Shown: piece by piece, positions 44,826 to 58,000 of the stretch
How the letters are laid out: every line of letters begins with the position of its first letter
Position numbering within the stretch: the stretch's first letter is position 1
Origin: Zopfochytrium polystomum
Lineage: Eukaryota > Chytridiomycota > Chytridiomycetes > Chytridiales > Chytridiaceae
DNA: 64,000 nucleotides
Direction: 5' to 3'
Assembly: GCA_025765615.1 (NCBI GenBank)
Contig: JAIVFJ010000200.1
Coordinates: 1-64,000 of the forward strand
Translations under genes and position numbers: made by a program
Notes under the pieces: generated by a model
The model's database searches: none
What the model was told of the DNA's origin: nothing
The model's input: only the letters and a program-made list of their open reading frames with translations

Positions 44826-44900
44826 CGGCGCGTCAGATCTGCTTTGCCAGATACACTAGTTCTTTTCCCTCTGTCTCTCGCTCTCTCGCTCCGTCTGCAC

Positions 44901-44902
<2 letters not shown>

Positions 44903-44954
<52 letters not shown>
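44903..44954. repeat. GA microsatellite upstream of the transporter gene
   Basis: An uninterrupted (GA)n tract of about 26 units; on the gene strand it is (CT)n, about 80 bp upstream of the TATA box. Confidence 0.9.
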
Positions 44955-44957
<3 letters not shown>

Positions 44958-46648
44958 GCTGAGGGAACGCGCATTGCATCGGGGGGTGGCATGGTGGTGG
45001 CATATGGCAGCGCGCTTGCCTAATTTGGGGAAAAGTGCAACAACAACTACAACAACAACAATAACAAGGAACGATCGAACAAGGGTTTACTTTCCTTACA
45101 ATGCGATTTAGAATCAGTGGCGGACGCCAAGAAATTATGGAAATGTAATCATTTCGAAATGAAATGCTGTTGTCTCTCACTGTTGAACGCACGGTCAACG
45201 GACAACGGCGAGAGACAACAACAGCAGGTGTGTTGAACTGTGGTGATGTCAAAAAAAAATGGAAAGAAAAAGGAAAGAAAAAAAAGAAAAGAACGAAAAA
45301 AATTAAGCGGGCGAGACAGGCAGCTGCCCAAGCATGACAGGGCATAGGGGAAGACAGCCACTCACACCCAGCGCGGCAATGTGAGATAGAGAGACAGAGC
45401 CCCTGCGAATCGCGAAAAAGTAAACATCATTTTCAGGACGGGGAAAACAAAAATGCCTCCCTGCAACTTCCGATCGAAAGAAGAACCTGCCCGATTCGAT
45501 CGTTCGCTCCGCATAGCCCTTGCGTCCCAAGCTGTGCGCCCGCCAGTGCGAACCCACACAACTGGGCCAAGCGGGTGTTCGGGGACTGAGCCAGACTTCA
45601 GCTAAAAAGTACGAGGAAAAGGTTGCCCCAACGCTCCTCCGCCTACCCCTCCACCCCCCCTCCCCCTCCCTCATCTCTCGGAACTCTGCTTTCGAATCTT
45701 CAGTGAAGCTTGGCTCTAGGCCAGCTCGTCTCCCGCTGGAGAAGTTTTTCTCGGATCTCCGAAAATCATGCGCTCGGAAATCGGGGCGAGCCAGATCGCA
45801 AGAGGGACGGACGGGGGGAAAAAAAAAAATAAAAAATAATGAGGGGTACGACCTCAAACAACACCATCTTCCACCTTTCTGCCCCGCCAAACGCCAAACT
45901 GAACCTTGACTCTTCCCCCGCCTCGCAAACCAACAAACAACAAAGAAAACCCAACATGGAAAAACGAGAAACAGAAAGCATTGATAGCAGTAGACGGAAG
46001 AAGACGATGGAGGGACGAAGATGGAAAGAAACAGAGAGACGGACGGATAATCATTCCTCGACTTCAACGCGAAGATTCCAAGGATGCAAAGAAAGAAACA
46101 CGAAGAAAAAAGAAGAAAAAAAACGCACAAAAGCTGCATCAGCCTTATATAGAGTCAAACACACAAAAAAGTGGAGTGGATGGGGAAGAGAGAGAATAAA
46201 GCAGGGTCAGGCAGTGGTGTCCACGAAGGCTCAAGATTGTAGAAAATGGGGAGGCAGTGGGAAAAAAAGGGGGTAAAAAAAAGGAAGAAAGAGAAAGGAA
46301 GAAAAGGACACAAAAGAAACAAGGGATAGCCTGCTTGCAACCGGACTGTGTATGGGGTTTTTATGGCTTCGCGCTTTCGAATCGTTTTCCGCAAAAGGAA
46401 AATGAAGGGCTTCAAATGAAGGAGAGCGGGGATGAAACAAAAATTTGGCGATGGGGGATGCGGCTGGACAAGTTATCGTCAACAGATTGTAGACGAAAGC
46501 GCTGATTTTCCCGGCTAGCAAGCAGTGCGCTGTTGCGAAAAACCGAAAACTTGCGCAGAAAAATGACAAGAAAGAGGAAGGAGATACCATTTTATCCGGT
46601 AGAAATAACAGTATTAAAAGTATAGGAACCAGAACGCTCGGCCCGCTC
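44955..46648. other. Intergenic, nothing recognised
   Basis: AT-rich, purine-rich spacer. Open frames on both strands (for example minus 45303-46139) are low complexity or lack coding features. Confidence 0.5.
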
Positions 46649-48988
46649 TCATTTTCGTTTGCTATCCTGCTGACGCTTTTGCTGCTCCTGCTGCCGCTGT
46701 GAAGGCCGCAGCTGCCTCCGCTCCTCTCCTGGCTTGGACTTGGACGGTGACACCGGTGGTGGCACCGGAACCTGTGCGAGCGGGGACGGTTGCTGCTGCT
46801 GCTGCGGGTATCCCACTGGCTGCTGTTGGTAAACGTACGGGTACTGGTATCCGTATCCGTACGCCGCCGCGGCGTTTGAGTTTGCGACCGCGTAGTAAGC
46901 GGCCATCGCCGCCGCATTGGCGGCTGCGTCGACTTCCGCCGCAGAGGACGTTCCGCCGGCACTTCCCTGACTGCTGCCCTTGCTGGACTTTTGCTGCGCA
47001 GCGGGCGTGGCACCAGCTCCGCCACCGGGAGCGAGCCCGGCCGATTGTGCAGCTGCGGCTGCGGCTGCTGGATCGGCTGACTGGGCGTAGTACATATAGT
47101 ACGCAGTCGCCGCCGCAGCTGCGGCAGCCGCTTGTTGCTGCTGTTGCTGCAGAGGGTCGCCCATGTATGGAGAGTATCCAGGATAGCCAGGAGCATATGG
47201 TGGCATAACCGGCGAATACGGTGTTGTCCCACCGTTGGAGCTATTGCTGCTGCTGCTGGACCACGATGATTGGCCGGCGAGGAGAGGAGCTGTTGAGCCC
47301 GTTGACGACGCTGCTGTTGTCAGCTGACCAGGAGTCGGCGAAGACCGTCGTGGAATAGTTGCGGCGGGTGTCGGAGACGTCAAGATAGCCGAAATGTCCT
47401 GACGCAGCCCAGATGGCCTGGCCGGAGAGTGGTCCTTTGAACTCCGGTAATTCACTCCTCCTTTGCTTCCCCGTGTAGGAGAGGACGAGCGCGTCGGAGA
47501 GTCCGAACGACCAGTGGGTGAGTTCGGTGATTCTGGAGTGGGAGATGGGCTGCTTGAAGATCGCCGAGGTGATGAAGGGGAAAGAGGAGATGACGATGTC
47601 GAAGAAGTAGTTGAAGTCGTTGATGTGCTGGACTTCGAGGACACGCTAGAAGTTGGAGACGAAGGGGCATCCTTCCTCGCAGCGGGTCGTTCGCTGGCTC
47701 CCGCGACCGCTGCCCCTCCTTTTTTCCCGCTGTCCGTCGATATCCTCGGAGGTGCGGATCGATTCGAACGAGCGTTGTCAGTGGATCGTCTGGACGGCGA
47801 GGTTTCCTCTTTTGGAGTAGCAGGAAGATTGCCCTTCGCTCCGCTGCTTCCGTCCCTCCGCTGCTCTTGGCTCGGTCTTGACGGAGTTGTCTTTGCCACA
47901 AGAAAATCGCTTCCTTTCGAAGCCGGAGAAGCGGGTGCATTGCCGGGCATTGGGGAGCGAACCTCTTGCAAAGCCAATACATTGTCCGCCTTGCTTGGCT
48001 TTCTGCGAGACTCGCGTCGTCCTCGTTCAGTGTCGACGTTCTCGGGTGCATTGTGATCCGAAGCTCTGGAGGCCAGGAGGCGGTTTCCTCCCGTCGATCC
48101 GACACTCAGACTGCTCTGCCGCTTCCAGGCTGGCACAGATTTGTCTTCAACGCCCTGCGACTTCTTCCACCTCCGTCGAAGCAAGACTCCTCCAAATATC
48201 GCAAGAGCAATGATCAGTATGGATAAAATAGATGCCACGGCAGCTATCACTGTCGTGTTTGATGTTGAAGGTGAGCCACCATCTGCAGGACTCGTACTTG
48301 AAGTCGAGGGACTCTGCTGCGGATCTGATGAACTCGGCGATGACGAAGTCGGTTGAGACGATATTGGGCTTGAAGATGAAGAAGTGCCGCCCAAGACAGT
48401 CGTGTCAAAGTTGACGAGCGCGTAGGCGGGACCGGCCGGATTATTCAAGATGTTGGACTCGGTATTATTATTGTCGGTGGTGTATTGCCCGAACACACCC
48501 GTACCTAGTTCGAAAAATTAGCTAGAGCCGCCGTCGCGAAACTATTGAAAACTCTTAACTTGTTGTCAACACCGTGTCAGCATAGTTGTCAAGCGACAGT
48601 GGATCCACGCCAGAGAAGGTGTACGCAAAAACGTTGTCCGTCACTTGGGGTGTCGTCCGTGTTGCCTGCCCTCCAGAACCTGTGATGACTTCCTTTTTGC
48701 TGTCTAGTATCTTGATGTAGGCGTACGAGGTGTAGGAGCCACCGGGAATCTCGTAGACCTACGGATTAACTCAGTCAGCCAAGATTGAATCCAAGCCCGT
48801 TCGGGAATCAATCGAAAAGAGAGGCTTACCCAGATTGTGCCGGACAGCCTCGAGGCGGTGCGATCAACGGTAAGCTTCTTCAAGACAATTGGGTATGTCG
48901 CCGTCGGGTAGAATGGGGCGGCGAGCGCGGATGGCAAAGGGGAGGCGGCGATGAGAACAAGGTTGATAAGCATGGCCGTTTTCATCAT
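46649..48988 (-). CDS. Single-pass surface sensor-like protein with long cytosolic tail
   Basis: Minus-strand exons 48988-48830, 48758-48560 and 48504-46649, in phase, 737 residues. Signal peptide (MLINLVLIAASPLPSALA), an ectodomain of about 130 residues (SGTIWVYEIPGGSYTSYAY, VTDNVFAYTFSGVDP), a Ser/Thr-rich stalk, one membrane span (VIAAVASILSILIIALAIF), basic RRRWKK, then about 500 residues of Ser/Pro-rich and Gln/Ala/Tyr-rich tail with poly-Gln. This layout is like fungal Mid2/WSC-type or mucin-like wall sensors, but the ectodomain is not a recognisable WSC domain, so no family is named. An ATG 99 nt upstream (49087) would add 33 residues before the leader. The tail probably binds signalling partners. 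Confidence 0.65.
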
Positions 48989-49874
48989 CGTTCTCGGCCG
49001 TCGCAATCGGCTGGGGATGTTGGGGGCGGCGGAAGCGACGGCAGGGCTGGCCGCTGGGGCTGAAACCGAAGAAGGAAAGACAGACATCTCTCTCTTTCTT
49101 TGCAGTGGGCTGTGGAGAAGTGTGGCTGATCAATAATGGCGCACACTTCTGGGAGTAGTCTGGGCCGCCAACGAAGACGGGTGGAAGGGCAGGGAAGGGG
49201 AGGGGCAGGGGGGAAGGGGAGGATCGACTGAAAAGTAATGAGGGGCAGGGGGAGGGAGGAGTGGAGAGGTCGTGAGAGGTGTGGGAGGACGGGAATGAAG
49301 AATCAAGAATGAAGGGAGGTTGGCACGTTGAACCAAACAAGAGCCCGAACCAAACAAACGGTGCCGATTTTGCCTGTTTTGGGCTTACCCAGCCCGTTCT
49401 TATCGTTTTTTTAATTCTTTTGTTCTCTAATTTTTTCTCTGTGTTTATTGATTGTTTGCGGCTGTGTGGAATGAGCAACCTCAGGCACAAAGACTCCTTT
49501 CCTTGGCTTCACAAGTAGCCATCAATCGAATCAGTGGGAGGCGGGGGCGCCACCAACAGCAGCTGCAATAAGAAAAAAAAAAAAAGCGCAATTCGAATAA
49601 TCAAAGTTCATCATTGAAAATTATCAGCGACTGGCAATACAAAGCACCAACAAACACCGCTGAAACGGTTCCCATCCCCACTTCTCACGTTGCTGAGGTG
49701 CCATTGACCAACTGTTGTGCACCAAGACCCGCGGCCCCAAAGATTGTAAAATCTAACCAAAAAAAAAAAGGAGGAAAGAGAGGAGAATAGGCGTGATACT
49801 AGGGTAGGCAAAGCCCTCAAACAACTGAGACCGGATCACGGTATGTGTGTTTTCTAGGGTCCCCCAAAGCTCGT
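48989..49874. other. Spacer, nothing recognised
   Basis: 5' flank of the sensor-like gene and 3' flank of the channel gene. Purine-rich stretch at 49150-49300. No further feature. Confidence 0.5.
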
Positions 49875-52800
49875 TCAGCTGTCCGGCTCAATATGCACAA
49901 CCGTCGCGGGCGGGTCCGCTCTTATCAGCGATATTGTCGGCGGAGGCTGGACCATCGGCGGAGGACGCAGCAGTGTCCTTCCGTCCGCCTCCGCTGGCGT
50001 CAGCGCGGCCGTCGCTTGGATGCGACGTTCGCCACCTCCCGCAGCGCCCCCGCCTCCTGCCGCCACTCCCGCCGCGGGTTCCTTCTCAGCCTCGCCGCCG
50101 CCGCCGCCGCCGGCCGTTGCCGCGCCTCCCTCTGCCGCCGCTTTCTGCGCCATTTCGGCCGCAAGCTTCTTCGCTTCGGCTTCGGCGCGGACACGCGCCA
50201 TACGCTCTTCGTAGGTCTGCTGAAGACGGAGGGCCATATCTGGAAACTGTAGGATTTCGGATAGAAGTGTTGTTGAGGGAAGAACAGAGATTTTAGAAGA
50301 GCAAAGGTCTTTTGGACACTTGGTGGGTTTGGGGGTGAGAAGTGGGTGGATGATGCATTACGTCGTTCAAGATCGGCTTCAAGTCGTCCCGCGCAAACAG
50401 GTACAGCACCGTGTTTGACGACGCAAAGATCGATGCTGTGCGAGGGACGTCGCCAAGCAGCGCGACTTCCCCAAAGAACGCGCCGTCGCGAAGCTCGCCG
50501 ACTTGCTTCCCGTTGACGACGATGGACACGCTGCCGCTGATGATAAAGTACATTTCGTGGCCCACCTATTTTTGTGTTGGAGAGTATGCTGGTCAGTTAC
50601 TGAAGGGCGCGCTGCGGACGGGACGTCGCGCAAGCGTAAGAAGGTAGGCGTACCCATCCTTGCTCAAAGATGACGTCGCCTTTGACAAAGTAAACGGTAC
50701 GCAAGCTTTTCGCAATCCGAGCCAAGAAGGTTTCGTCCTGCCCGTCCTGCTCGTCTCGACGGAAGAGCGGTACGTTAACGATGAGACTGCGGCAACTGTG
50801 AACTGCAATTTCCTGATGATTGAAGTTGAGTACACGTTGGCAGACGGCTGGATATTGCGGGGTACAAGGAGGGAAGAGGGGAAGGAGAGGTGAAAGCAAA
50901 TCGTGCGCTCACTTGTCTGAGCGAGTCGTTCATATCATTCAAAATCGTTTCCTCGTCAAAGTATCTCCCGCGGTACTTCAACTCGTAATACTGCCTGATC
51001 TTGTGCTTCAGATCCTCGTTGAGGTGCTTGTAGGCCATGTACTCGTTGACTTCGTCGATTTTTTCTTTATACTTTCGGCCCGACGAGTCCAGTCCAAAGC
51101 TAAAAGAGGAGATGGTTCCGACCAGAGCCGCATAGAGAACGGCGCCAATCAGGACAGAGATGAAAGTGACCGCTTGCTCCAGAGGTTCAGAGGGTCTATA
51201 TCCATCTCGTTAGTTTGTTTCTTCGCAAAGTCAGGTTCAACAACAAGCACACGGGAATGGGGTGTCGCAGCCGCACTTTCGAGCATTTCTCAAGCTCATT
51301 GATCACAAACCTGAATCCGGTCACCGGGAAAGTGTTGGACACAGCCGCAAACAGAGCCCAAATGTACTGCGCCGCCAGGTCCTTGTGATGGAGAACGTCG
51401 TCGGCGATCTCGTCCCAGCTGGTCCCTTCGTAGTTGGTGAGCTTGCCAAACAAGAAAATTGTACAGGCGTGGATGTGCAAGAATAGCAGCAGGATGCTTC
51501 CGAGGAAAAAAATGCTCATAAAGCTGACCCCGACTTTCAGTGTGAGCTGGACCTTTTTCGATATTGCTTTCCAAAGCGGGTTTGTGTGGAAGATGCCGAC
51601 CATGCGGCCGGCCGTGAGCAGTCGAAGAAGGACTAAGGTCTCGGAGTAAGGCACGACAGAGGCGCAGATGATATCGAAAGGAAGTGCGGAAGTGAGGTCG
51701 ACAAGGAGACCTCGCTTTGCGTACTCGATTCGGCATTCCCAGATGCTCGTTACGAGAACGTTGTTCTTCATTTTAAGGGTAAATAGCCGAAGAAGAATGT
51801 CCAAACTGGTCAAAACAGTCGCCAGTATCGAGGCTGTCGTGACGGACATGCTGTGATTCTCGAACGACGCAATGATGGGAGCCTCGTAAAAGACTACAGC
51901 GTAGAAAACTTGATGGCGTGGATATTTTGCAAAGTAAAGGACAAGGGGTGACCGCTGTGAGTACAACGACAAAACAGCAACAGCAACTCACGCGACATCG
52001 CAAAGTTCCACAAAACCAGAGGCGCGGAGTACGGATGAAATCCTTCCAGCTGCATGTCCGACGTCGACGCGGAAATGCTGAGCCGCGATTTTTTTGGATC
52101 TTCACCGACCGTGACGCCGAACTCGGTGAACGCGGGACTGTACAGCAGCTTGATGATAAAGGCGCGCACGTGTCCGATGAATCCGAGCCCCAAACGCCCC
52201 TCAGTAGGTTCAGAGAGATCAGCTGTGGTGGCTGGCCCACCGCCGGCGGTTGCTCCTCCCTTTTCTTCGTCCTTTGGTCGATCCGATGATTTTGAATCTT
52301 CTTGTTTTGGGGATTCTATCGAATCGAAGGGTGTGGGTGAAAAGACAGTGAATAGGAAGGTTTCCTGCTGCATATGAGCTCGTTGCAACATACTTTGAGC
52401 TTCTCTGCCCGACGAGGCGATGGACCTTTCTGAACCCAGGTTGCTCGCTGCAGCTTTGAAACGTAAAAGTTATTTTCAATCGTTGCCTCTCACTAAACAG
52501 TAATCCTACAAGATGCAATAACTTCTTGCAACCGAGACTCCTTTCGAGTCTGGCGCCCTTGTGGTTCTAAAACAGGGGCATAAGCTTATGAGGAGGGTGC
52601 ATCACGACTTTACGTTCTGCTCCGTCAATTTCTTGTGAATGTGCTACGGCTAGTAAGAAGACGCGTCAGCTGCGGTTGATGATTGACAGTGTCATCTTAC
52701 AAGATCCATAGTATGTTGTGGGTCGAGTTCGATTGTTGATTAGTTGCCTTCGACCTGCGAAAAGCTCTGATGTCGAGGCTTTGGGAGCCGTTATCACCAA

Positions 52801-54075
52801 GTCCCTTGACAAGATACCAGGGACAGGGCTTACATTGGTTTGAGGCCGGTTGATTGCTTTTCCTCTTGGATTTTCCCAAATCGACTTGCTCAGAAGAGTT
52901 TTTCGCTACTTTGAATCAGATCCTCCAAATGATTGCAAAATGAAAACGTACCTGTTCCAAGCTTTGATCCATTCACGTCTGTGAACCGATCCGTTACCAG
53001 GATCGCCGTAAAAATGATCCTCACGTACCTTCGTTGGATCCCAACGCAGCTAGATCGGGAAATGAAGATTCAGGCTTGACACCGGGGAAGAGCTTTGCAA
53101 ACATTCGAGTTTGCTTCGCATTGAGCCGGTCCTCTGTGCAAAGAGTTGATAAAAGCCGTCGCAGCTGATTTATCCCACTCCATTTTTTTCACCTGCACTT
53201 CCACGGGCTGAATCGCTCTGCAGCTCACGACTTTCTTCAACACAGGCAGGGAAGGACTCTGGCGCTTGCACCACGGAATGCCGCGCTTCGCTCCCTGTTC
53301 TTATTCGCTGAGGCGGGTGAACGTCCTCAGCTGACCTCTGTCGGTACGATGGTCGTCGCGACCCCGAATACCCTTCTCGCTCGATAAATGACTGCACAAC
53401 GGCCGATCCCGTCGATGGCGACCGTGCCCGGACGCTGTCGGGGGCGTGGGGCTCTGCTGCGTTCTCTACTCTGTGAAACGAGCTCGCCGCGGCGGGATTT
53501 TCATCGTCAGAGTCTGATGTGTCCGCGTTCTGAGACAGGACCGTTTCGCGCCCCGCACGCGTCGGGGCATCGACGCTCTCCCGCCGTCGCGGCAAGCTGA
53601 CGTGGCCGACAGAGGCTGCCAGGGGCGAGGACGCGAGGGGTGGCGGCGAGGACGGCCCGAAACCGGCCATCTCGTCCGGGCCTAAAGTGTGTCGGCGACC
53701 CGTGCCCGCACGCGTCAGCGGCTTTCGTATTATTTGTGAGACCCGGCGGTTGAACTGATATTGTGGCTGCTGGCTTGGGACAGCATCGGGAGGAAGCTCC
53801 TGAGACTGGCGAATTGCCTCGGCCACGGCGTCGTCATGGATCGGCAAGGCGTGATTGACCGTGGTGCTTCCGTGATCACGTCGCCGGAGCGAAGGGGTTT
53901 GCGGCCCAGCCGCTTGCGACGAAGGATCCCGGAGAACAGGGCGGAGCTCGGAATGCGACTGAGACTGGACTGTGGCCATGAAGTTTTCCATGGCTGTGTT
54001 GATCTTTGCCAGGTCGGCTTGCTTGGCCCTTAGGTCCTGCGAGAGGGCCGTGAGCTCGCCCAAGTAAGCATTCAT
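49875..54075 (-). CDS. Cyclic-nucleotide-gated cation channel (12 exons)
   Basis: Minus-strand exons: 54075-53193, 53133-53029, 52908-52834, 52754-52701, 52649-52614, 52566-52510, 52447-51992, 51893-51311, 51195-50913, 50812-50654, 50565-50362 and 50246-49875. All junctions are in phase, giving 1088 residues. After a long cytosolic N-terminus come S1-S6, with S2-S3 around ASILATVLTSLDILLRLF and an S4 with few charges (LVLLRLLTAGRMVGIF). The pore is AALFAAVSNTFPVTGF-like, split by the exon 8/9 intron. S6 is FISVLIGAVLYAALVG. A C-linker (EVNEYMAYKHLNEDLKHKI) leads to a cyclic-nucleotide-binding domain with FFGEVALLGDVPRTASI, including the cGMP/cAMP-contacting Gly-Glu and Arg-Thr/Ser. Such channels turn cyclic-nucleotide signals into membrane currents; in Blastocladiella zoospores a CNG channel serves phototaxis. 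The filter lacks GYG, so ion selectivity is open. It faces the NoxR-like gene. Confidence 0.9.
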
Positions 54076-55082
54076 CGTGTTTGGAGGACGTGACACAGCC
54101 GTGGATAGAGGGCCGAGGAGCTGTAAGGGATCTGATTTCGGTTCGAATTTGGGGCGCGAGGGGCAATGTGGCAATGGGGCGCGAGCTTCTGTTCAGACCC
54201 CAGAACGCGTTGACACGGAACGCGACAATCGGCAAAAATCCAACCATAATCTGAAGTCCTTTCCCCCCGTTCGAAAAAAGCACCTGCCGAGCCATCCAAG
54301 TCGCCCCTGTTTCTATTTTTCTGTTTTGCTGTTCGTGTCTGTCAACCGCCGAAAATCAAAGGCTCAAACGCCCAGTGGCGGAAGTTATGATTGGTTGTCC
54401 GCACTTTGCAAGCTCCCCCTTGGTATCTTTGGGTCTCCTGGGTCTACTGTTTACTTGTAATCTTTCGTTTTTGTTCGCCTTAAAAAGTTCCTGGTATTTC
54501 AACTACAAGACTCCTCAAGGACCTCAAACTGCTACATAACCTTTCTTTGGTGCTGTTGGCCAAGTGCATCAATTGAACCGCATTCATAATGCGTCCTTCC
54601 TCTCACTCACTTACTCACACACCCTCCCTTTTTAAACACTTGGTGGAAGCGGTCAGCGCTGTTCTAGCTGGCTCTCTCGTCTCACTCCCTCATCTAACTT
54701 GCACCTCCCCTACCCCTTCCCCCTCCCAATCCGCGCATTAGGTGTCATTGAAAAACTCTATCTACCCATCCATCCATCCAACACCGGGTCTTTCAAATCC
54801 GTAACCCTGCCTCCTCACAGGGTCGGAAGCAACAAATAAAATTTTTTTGTTTCTTAATGAACCGCTCTTTCCCGATTTGGTCTGGCATGGCGGTGCTTTC
54901 CGTTCTGTGTGTGTGTGTGTGTGGTGTGGTGTACGCTGCTTTGGGTGTGTCTCATGATCTGTCCGTCCGTCTGCTCCGCCAAAAGAGAGATCCTCTCTCT
55001 CTCCCTTTGTCTTTGTCATCCGCCGCAACCCGTTCTTGTATTTGTCTGCTTGCTTGCCTGCTTGCAAGTGTGCGTCTTGCAC
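54076..55082. promoter_or_regulatory. Shared upstream region of the CNG channel and NoxR-like genes
   Basis: One kilobase between two divergently transcribed genes. Pyrimidine-rich on the right side, with CACA/TCCA repeats around 54600-54780 and a (GT)n block at 54906-54922. No clear TATA box on either side. Co-regulation is possible but only suggested by arrangement. Confidence 0.4.
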
Positions 55083-58000
55083 ATGCTGCCGGCGCCAAGA
55101 AACCACACCGCAGCCGCTCCCCTCTACGCAGGAGTAGGAGGAGAAGAAGGTAGAGCCATCGCATCGCTAGGTGGGTCGGGATCGGGATCGGCATCGGGAT
55201 CAGCATCTGAAGCTGGCACAGCGGGACGACCAGCCGGCTTGTCTCCCCTTCGCACGCCGTCCGCAACTTCGTCGCTCTCGACCCCAGCCTCCTGGGTGAG
55301 GAGAGCGGCCGCCACTCTCGCTCCTGGAGACATTGCATTCTGGAGTGATGCCGTGTTCGCATACGACGATGGCGACTTCGCCCAGGCCCTGTCTCATCTG
55401 AGGGTGAGAGTCCCATTTCCTGACTGTTTCACTTTTCTTACGCTTGTCGGCCTTGAAAGCAAATCAAGCAGGATTCGTTGATCATCGCTGCGAATATGGC
55501 TTTGGTGCTCATTCAGGTGAACGATCTGCGATCGGCCACCAATGTAGTTACAAAAGCGCTGAAGCGGGAAGTCCTATCGGGCCTCTCGCCACAGCCTCAT
55601 CTCGATCTGGTCCTCTTCTGCCGATGGCTGCTTGCTCTTTCGTGCACAATGCAATCCGACAACCTTGATTTGGGATGTAAGGAGTTTTTAGAGATCTCCA
55701 AGGTCTGCTTTTTTTCTGCTCCTCCACATTTTCGCTCGCTAAGCCTTTGGCAGATCATTGGACAGCGCATTTCGGTCGACTTCACACAATTGGGTCTGAA
55801 CTATTCGATACATCTCTACGAAGTCCTGTTCAACGCAGCGGTTTGCCTGTGGCGCTTAGGGCTGATCGACGATGCGGCACAGGAGCTGGCCGATGCTCGG
55901 CTCCATGCTACCACTCAGGCCCACCTCGATGCGTTCTCCGCTGTCATGGAGGCCGGTTTCGATCCGCCAGGACTGTTCACGATGGATTCTAAACTCGGTA
56001 TATTCAAGCCACCCGCTTCAATTCCGTATGTTCGACTCCACGAAAGCGAAGTTGGGAAGGAGGGGTTATCAGCGGTGCCGATGTCACCGGACACTGAGGA
56101 TCGCCTCCGTTGGGCGAGCAGAGAATCTCTGGAATCAGCGCGACCCGAACCGTCAGCGATCCAAGCCCACTCATCCAAGCTAGTTCCGCCTTCTTCGAGA
56201 GGTGTCTTGAAGACGACCTCTACACCCGCAAACGCACTTTACCTGTCACCACTAGCAGCGGCCCCTGTCTCCCGCGTGTACTACGAAGAACCAGATACCG
56301 TATTTCAACCTTCGCGTGACAGCTTTGTTCCGCCTGTCCCTCCAATACCCAGCCATTTTCTGGGGAATGGTCAAGCTTCGAAAGGACCTTTGCATAAAGT
56401 TCCAGTCCATGACGAAGAAATGTTGGAGGATGCAAACTTAGTGGACACCAATCTCGGGTCGGGCTTAGCCCCGGACGAAACTATTTCGGCAGAAGATGCT
56501 GCTCGGGAGCTGGCTGAGGCTATCGCTGCCGCTCGTTCATATCGTGACTCCTGGTACCACAGCAGCGGTTTTAGCAGTCGTGCCAGCAGCATGGTAGGCT
56601 CTTTGCTGACTCCAAAAGGTGGCCGGGAGTCGGCACTGCTAAGCCTGGCAACAGCTGCTCTTGGCTCTCCATTGCAGTCCGAGGGAACAGTGGACCTAAC
56701 GGGGTTGGTTGACCTGGATGGATTAGAGGACTCGGAGTACCAGTCACTATCGCAGAAGCAACCTGGTGAATGGAGAAGGGTTTCCGAATCATCACTGATT
56801 CAATCCGCGTTCGCAAACGACGCGCCGCAGGGTGCCGAAGACGAGTCTGTGACCCCAACAGAAGTGTCGACAAAAGCCCCACTTCCCTTCGAATCCTCGA
56901 ACCCACTCAATGTGGCGGAAAAGTTGCAACATTCGTTTTCACCCACATCCTTGACGGCGGCGGCTGCGGCTGACTCCTCCTCGTCGCTTCCATCGGCTGG
57001 TTCACCGCGGAAGGCAACCTTTAAATCTTCGACGCTGCCAAAAGATCTCAACCTCGCTCAGATTGCGTCATCAATGGGCATTGAAGACCCAGGTGGTTTC
57101 CGCCGAAACAATGGCACATCCACGCTCCCAAAGAACCTTGACTTGGCCCAGATAGCGGCGAACCTTGGGATCGATCTATCGTCCTCCGAGATCCCCTCTC
57201 GAGGCGCTTCAGCATTGCACTCACAACAAAGGAATCCGGGAACTGGCACTCAGGAGGTCAATTTGCAACCTAACCAGGCGACCACAGGTGCACCAGCAAG
57301 CAGCACCAGTGCGGAACCCCCACCCACACTGTCACCGTCTTCGGCGACGGCCGCTCCCTCAGAAAACGACTCGCCCAGGTCGAAACCACCCACAAAATCT
57401 GGCAAGTCAAGCTTGAAGTCTTTGTCGAAGTCTTCGAAGTCTGGCGCACCAATCAGCATCACTGCTCGCACATCCTCGCTATCTGCAATGCCGCCCAGCT
57501 TGCACGCGAAGTTTGGCAGCAATGGCAGCAGCAAAAGCTCGATCGGGATTGACCAAGCTGTCCCTGAGGAATTAGCAGTCGCATCGCCGTCCTCCAACGG
57601 TCGAACTGGGAGCTTCTCGGAAGCTTCACCGTCCGACGCCCCGGTGAGACCGTTCGGGCAATCATTGGGAAGCCCGCAAACTAGCTACCTCTACGAACCC
57701 AGCGCGTCAAATTCTATTGGATCCCTGGGGAGCGCTCGGACGGCCTATTCTGGCTCCAGCCCGACCTCTGCCACAACTGTAGCTCCGGTCGGATCTTCAA
57801 CAATTCCTCGTTCCCTTCTGACTTCTCCCACATCCTCAAGATCACCGAATTCAACAATGTTCCCGTACGACAGTGGCCGCAGTCGCGATTCTTTTGGGCG
57901 GAAAAATGACAGTCTGGACCGCAAACTTGACAGTCTTGGTCGTACTCGAACGGTTGCAACGAGCGCACCTAGCGCTGGCCCATCGAAGCCGATTGTGAAA

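Noticed and set aside
45303..46139. 278-codon minus frame
   Set aside because: Low-complexity Phe/Ser/Arg translation with no conserved feature.
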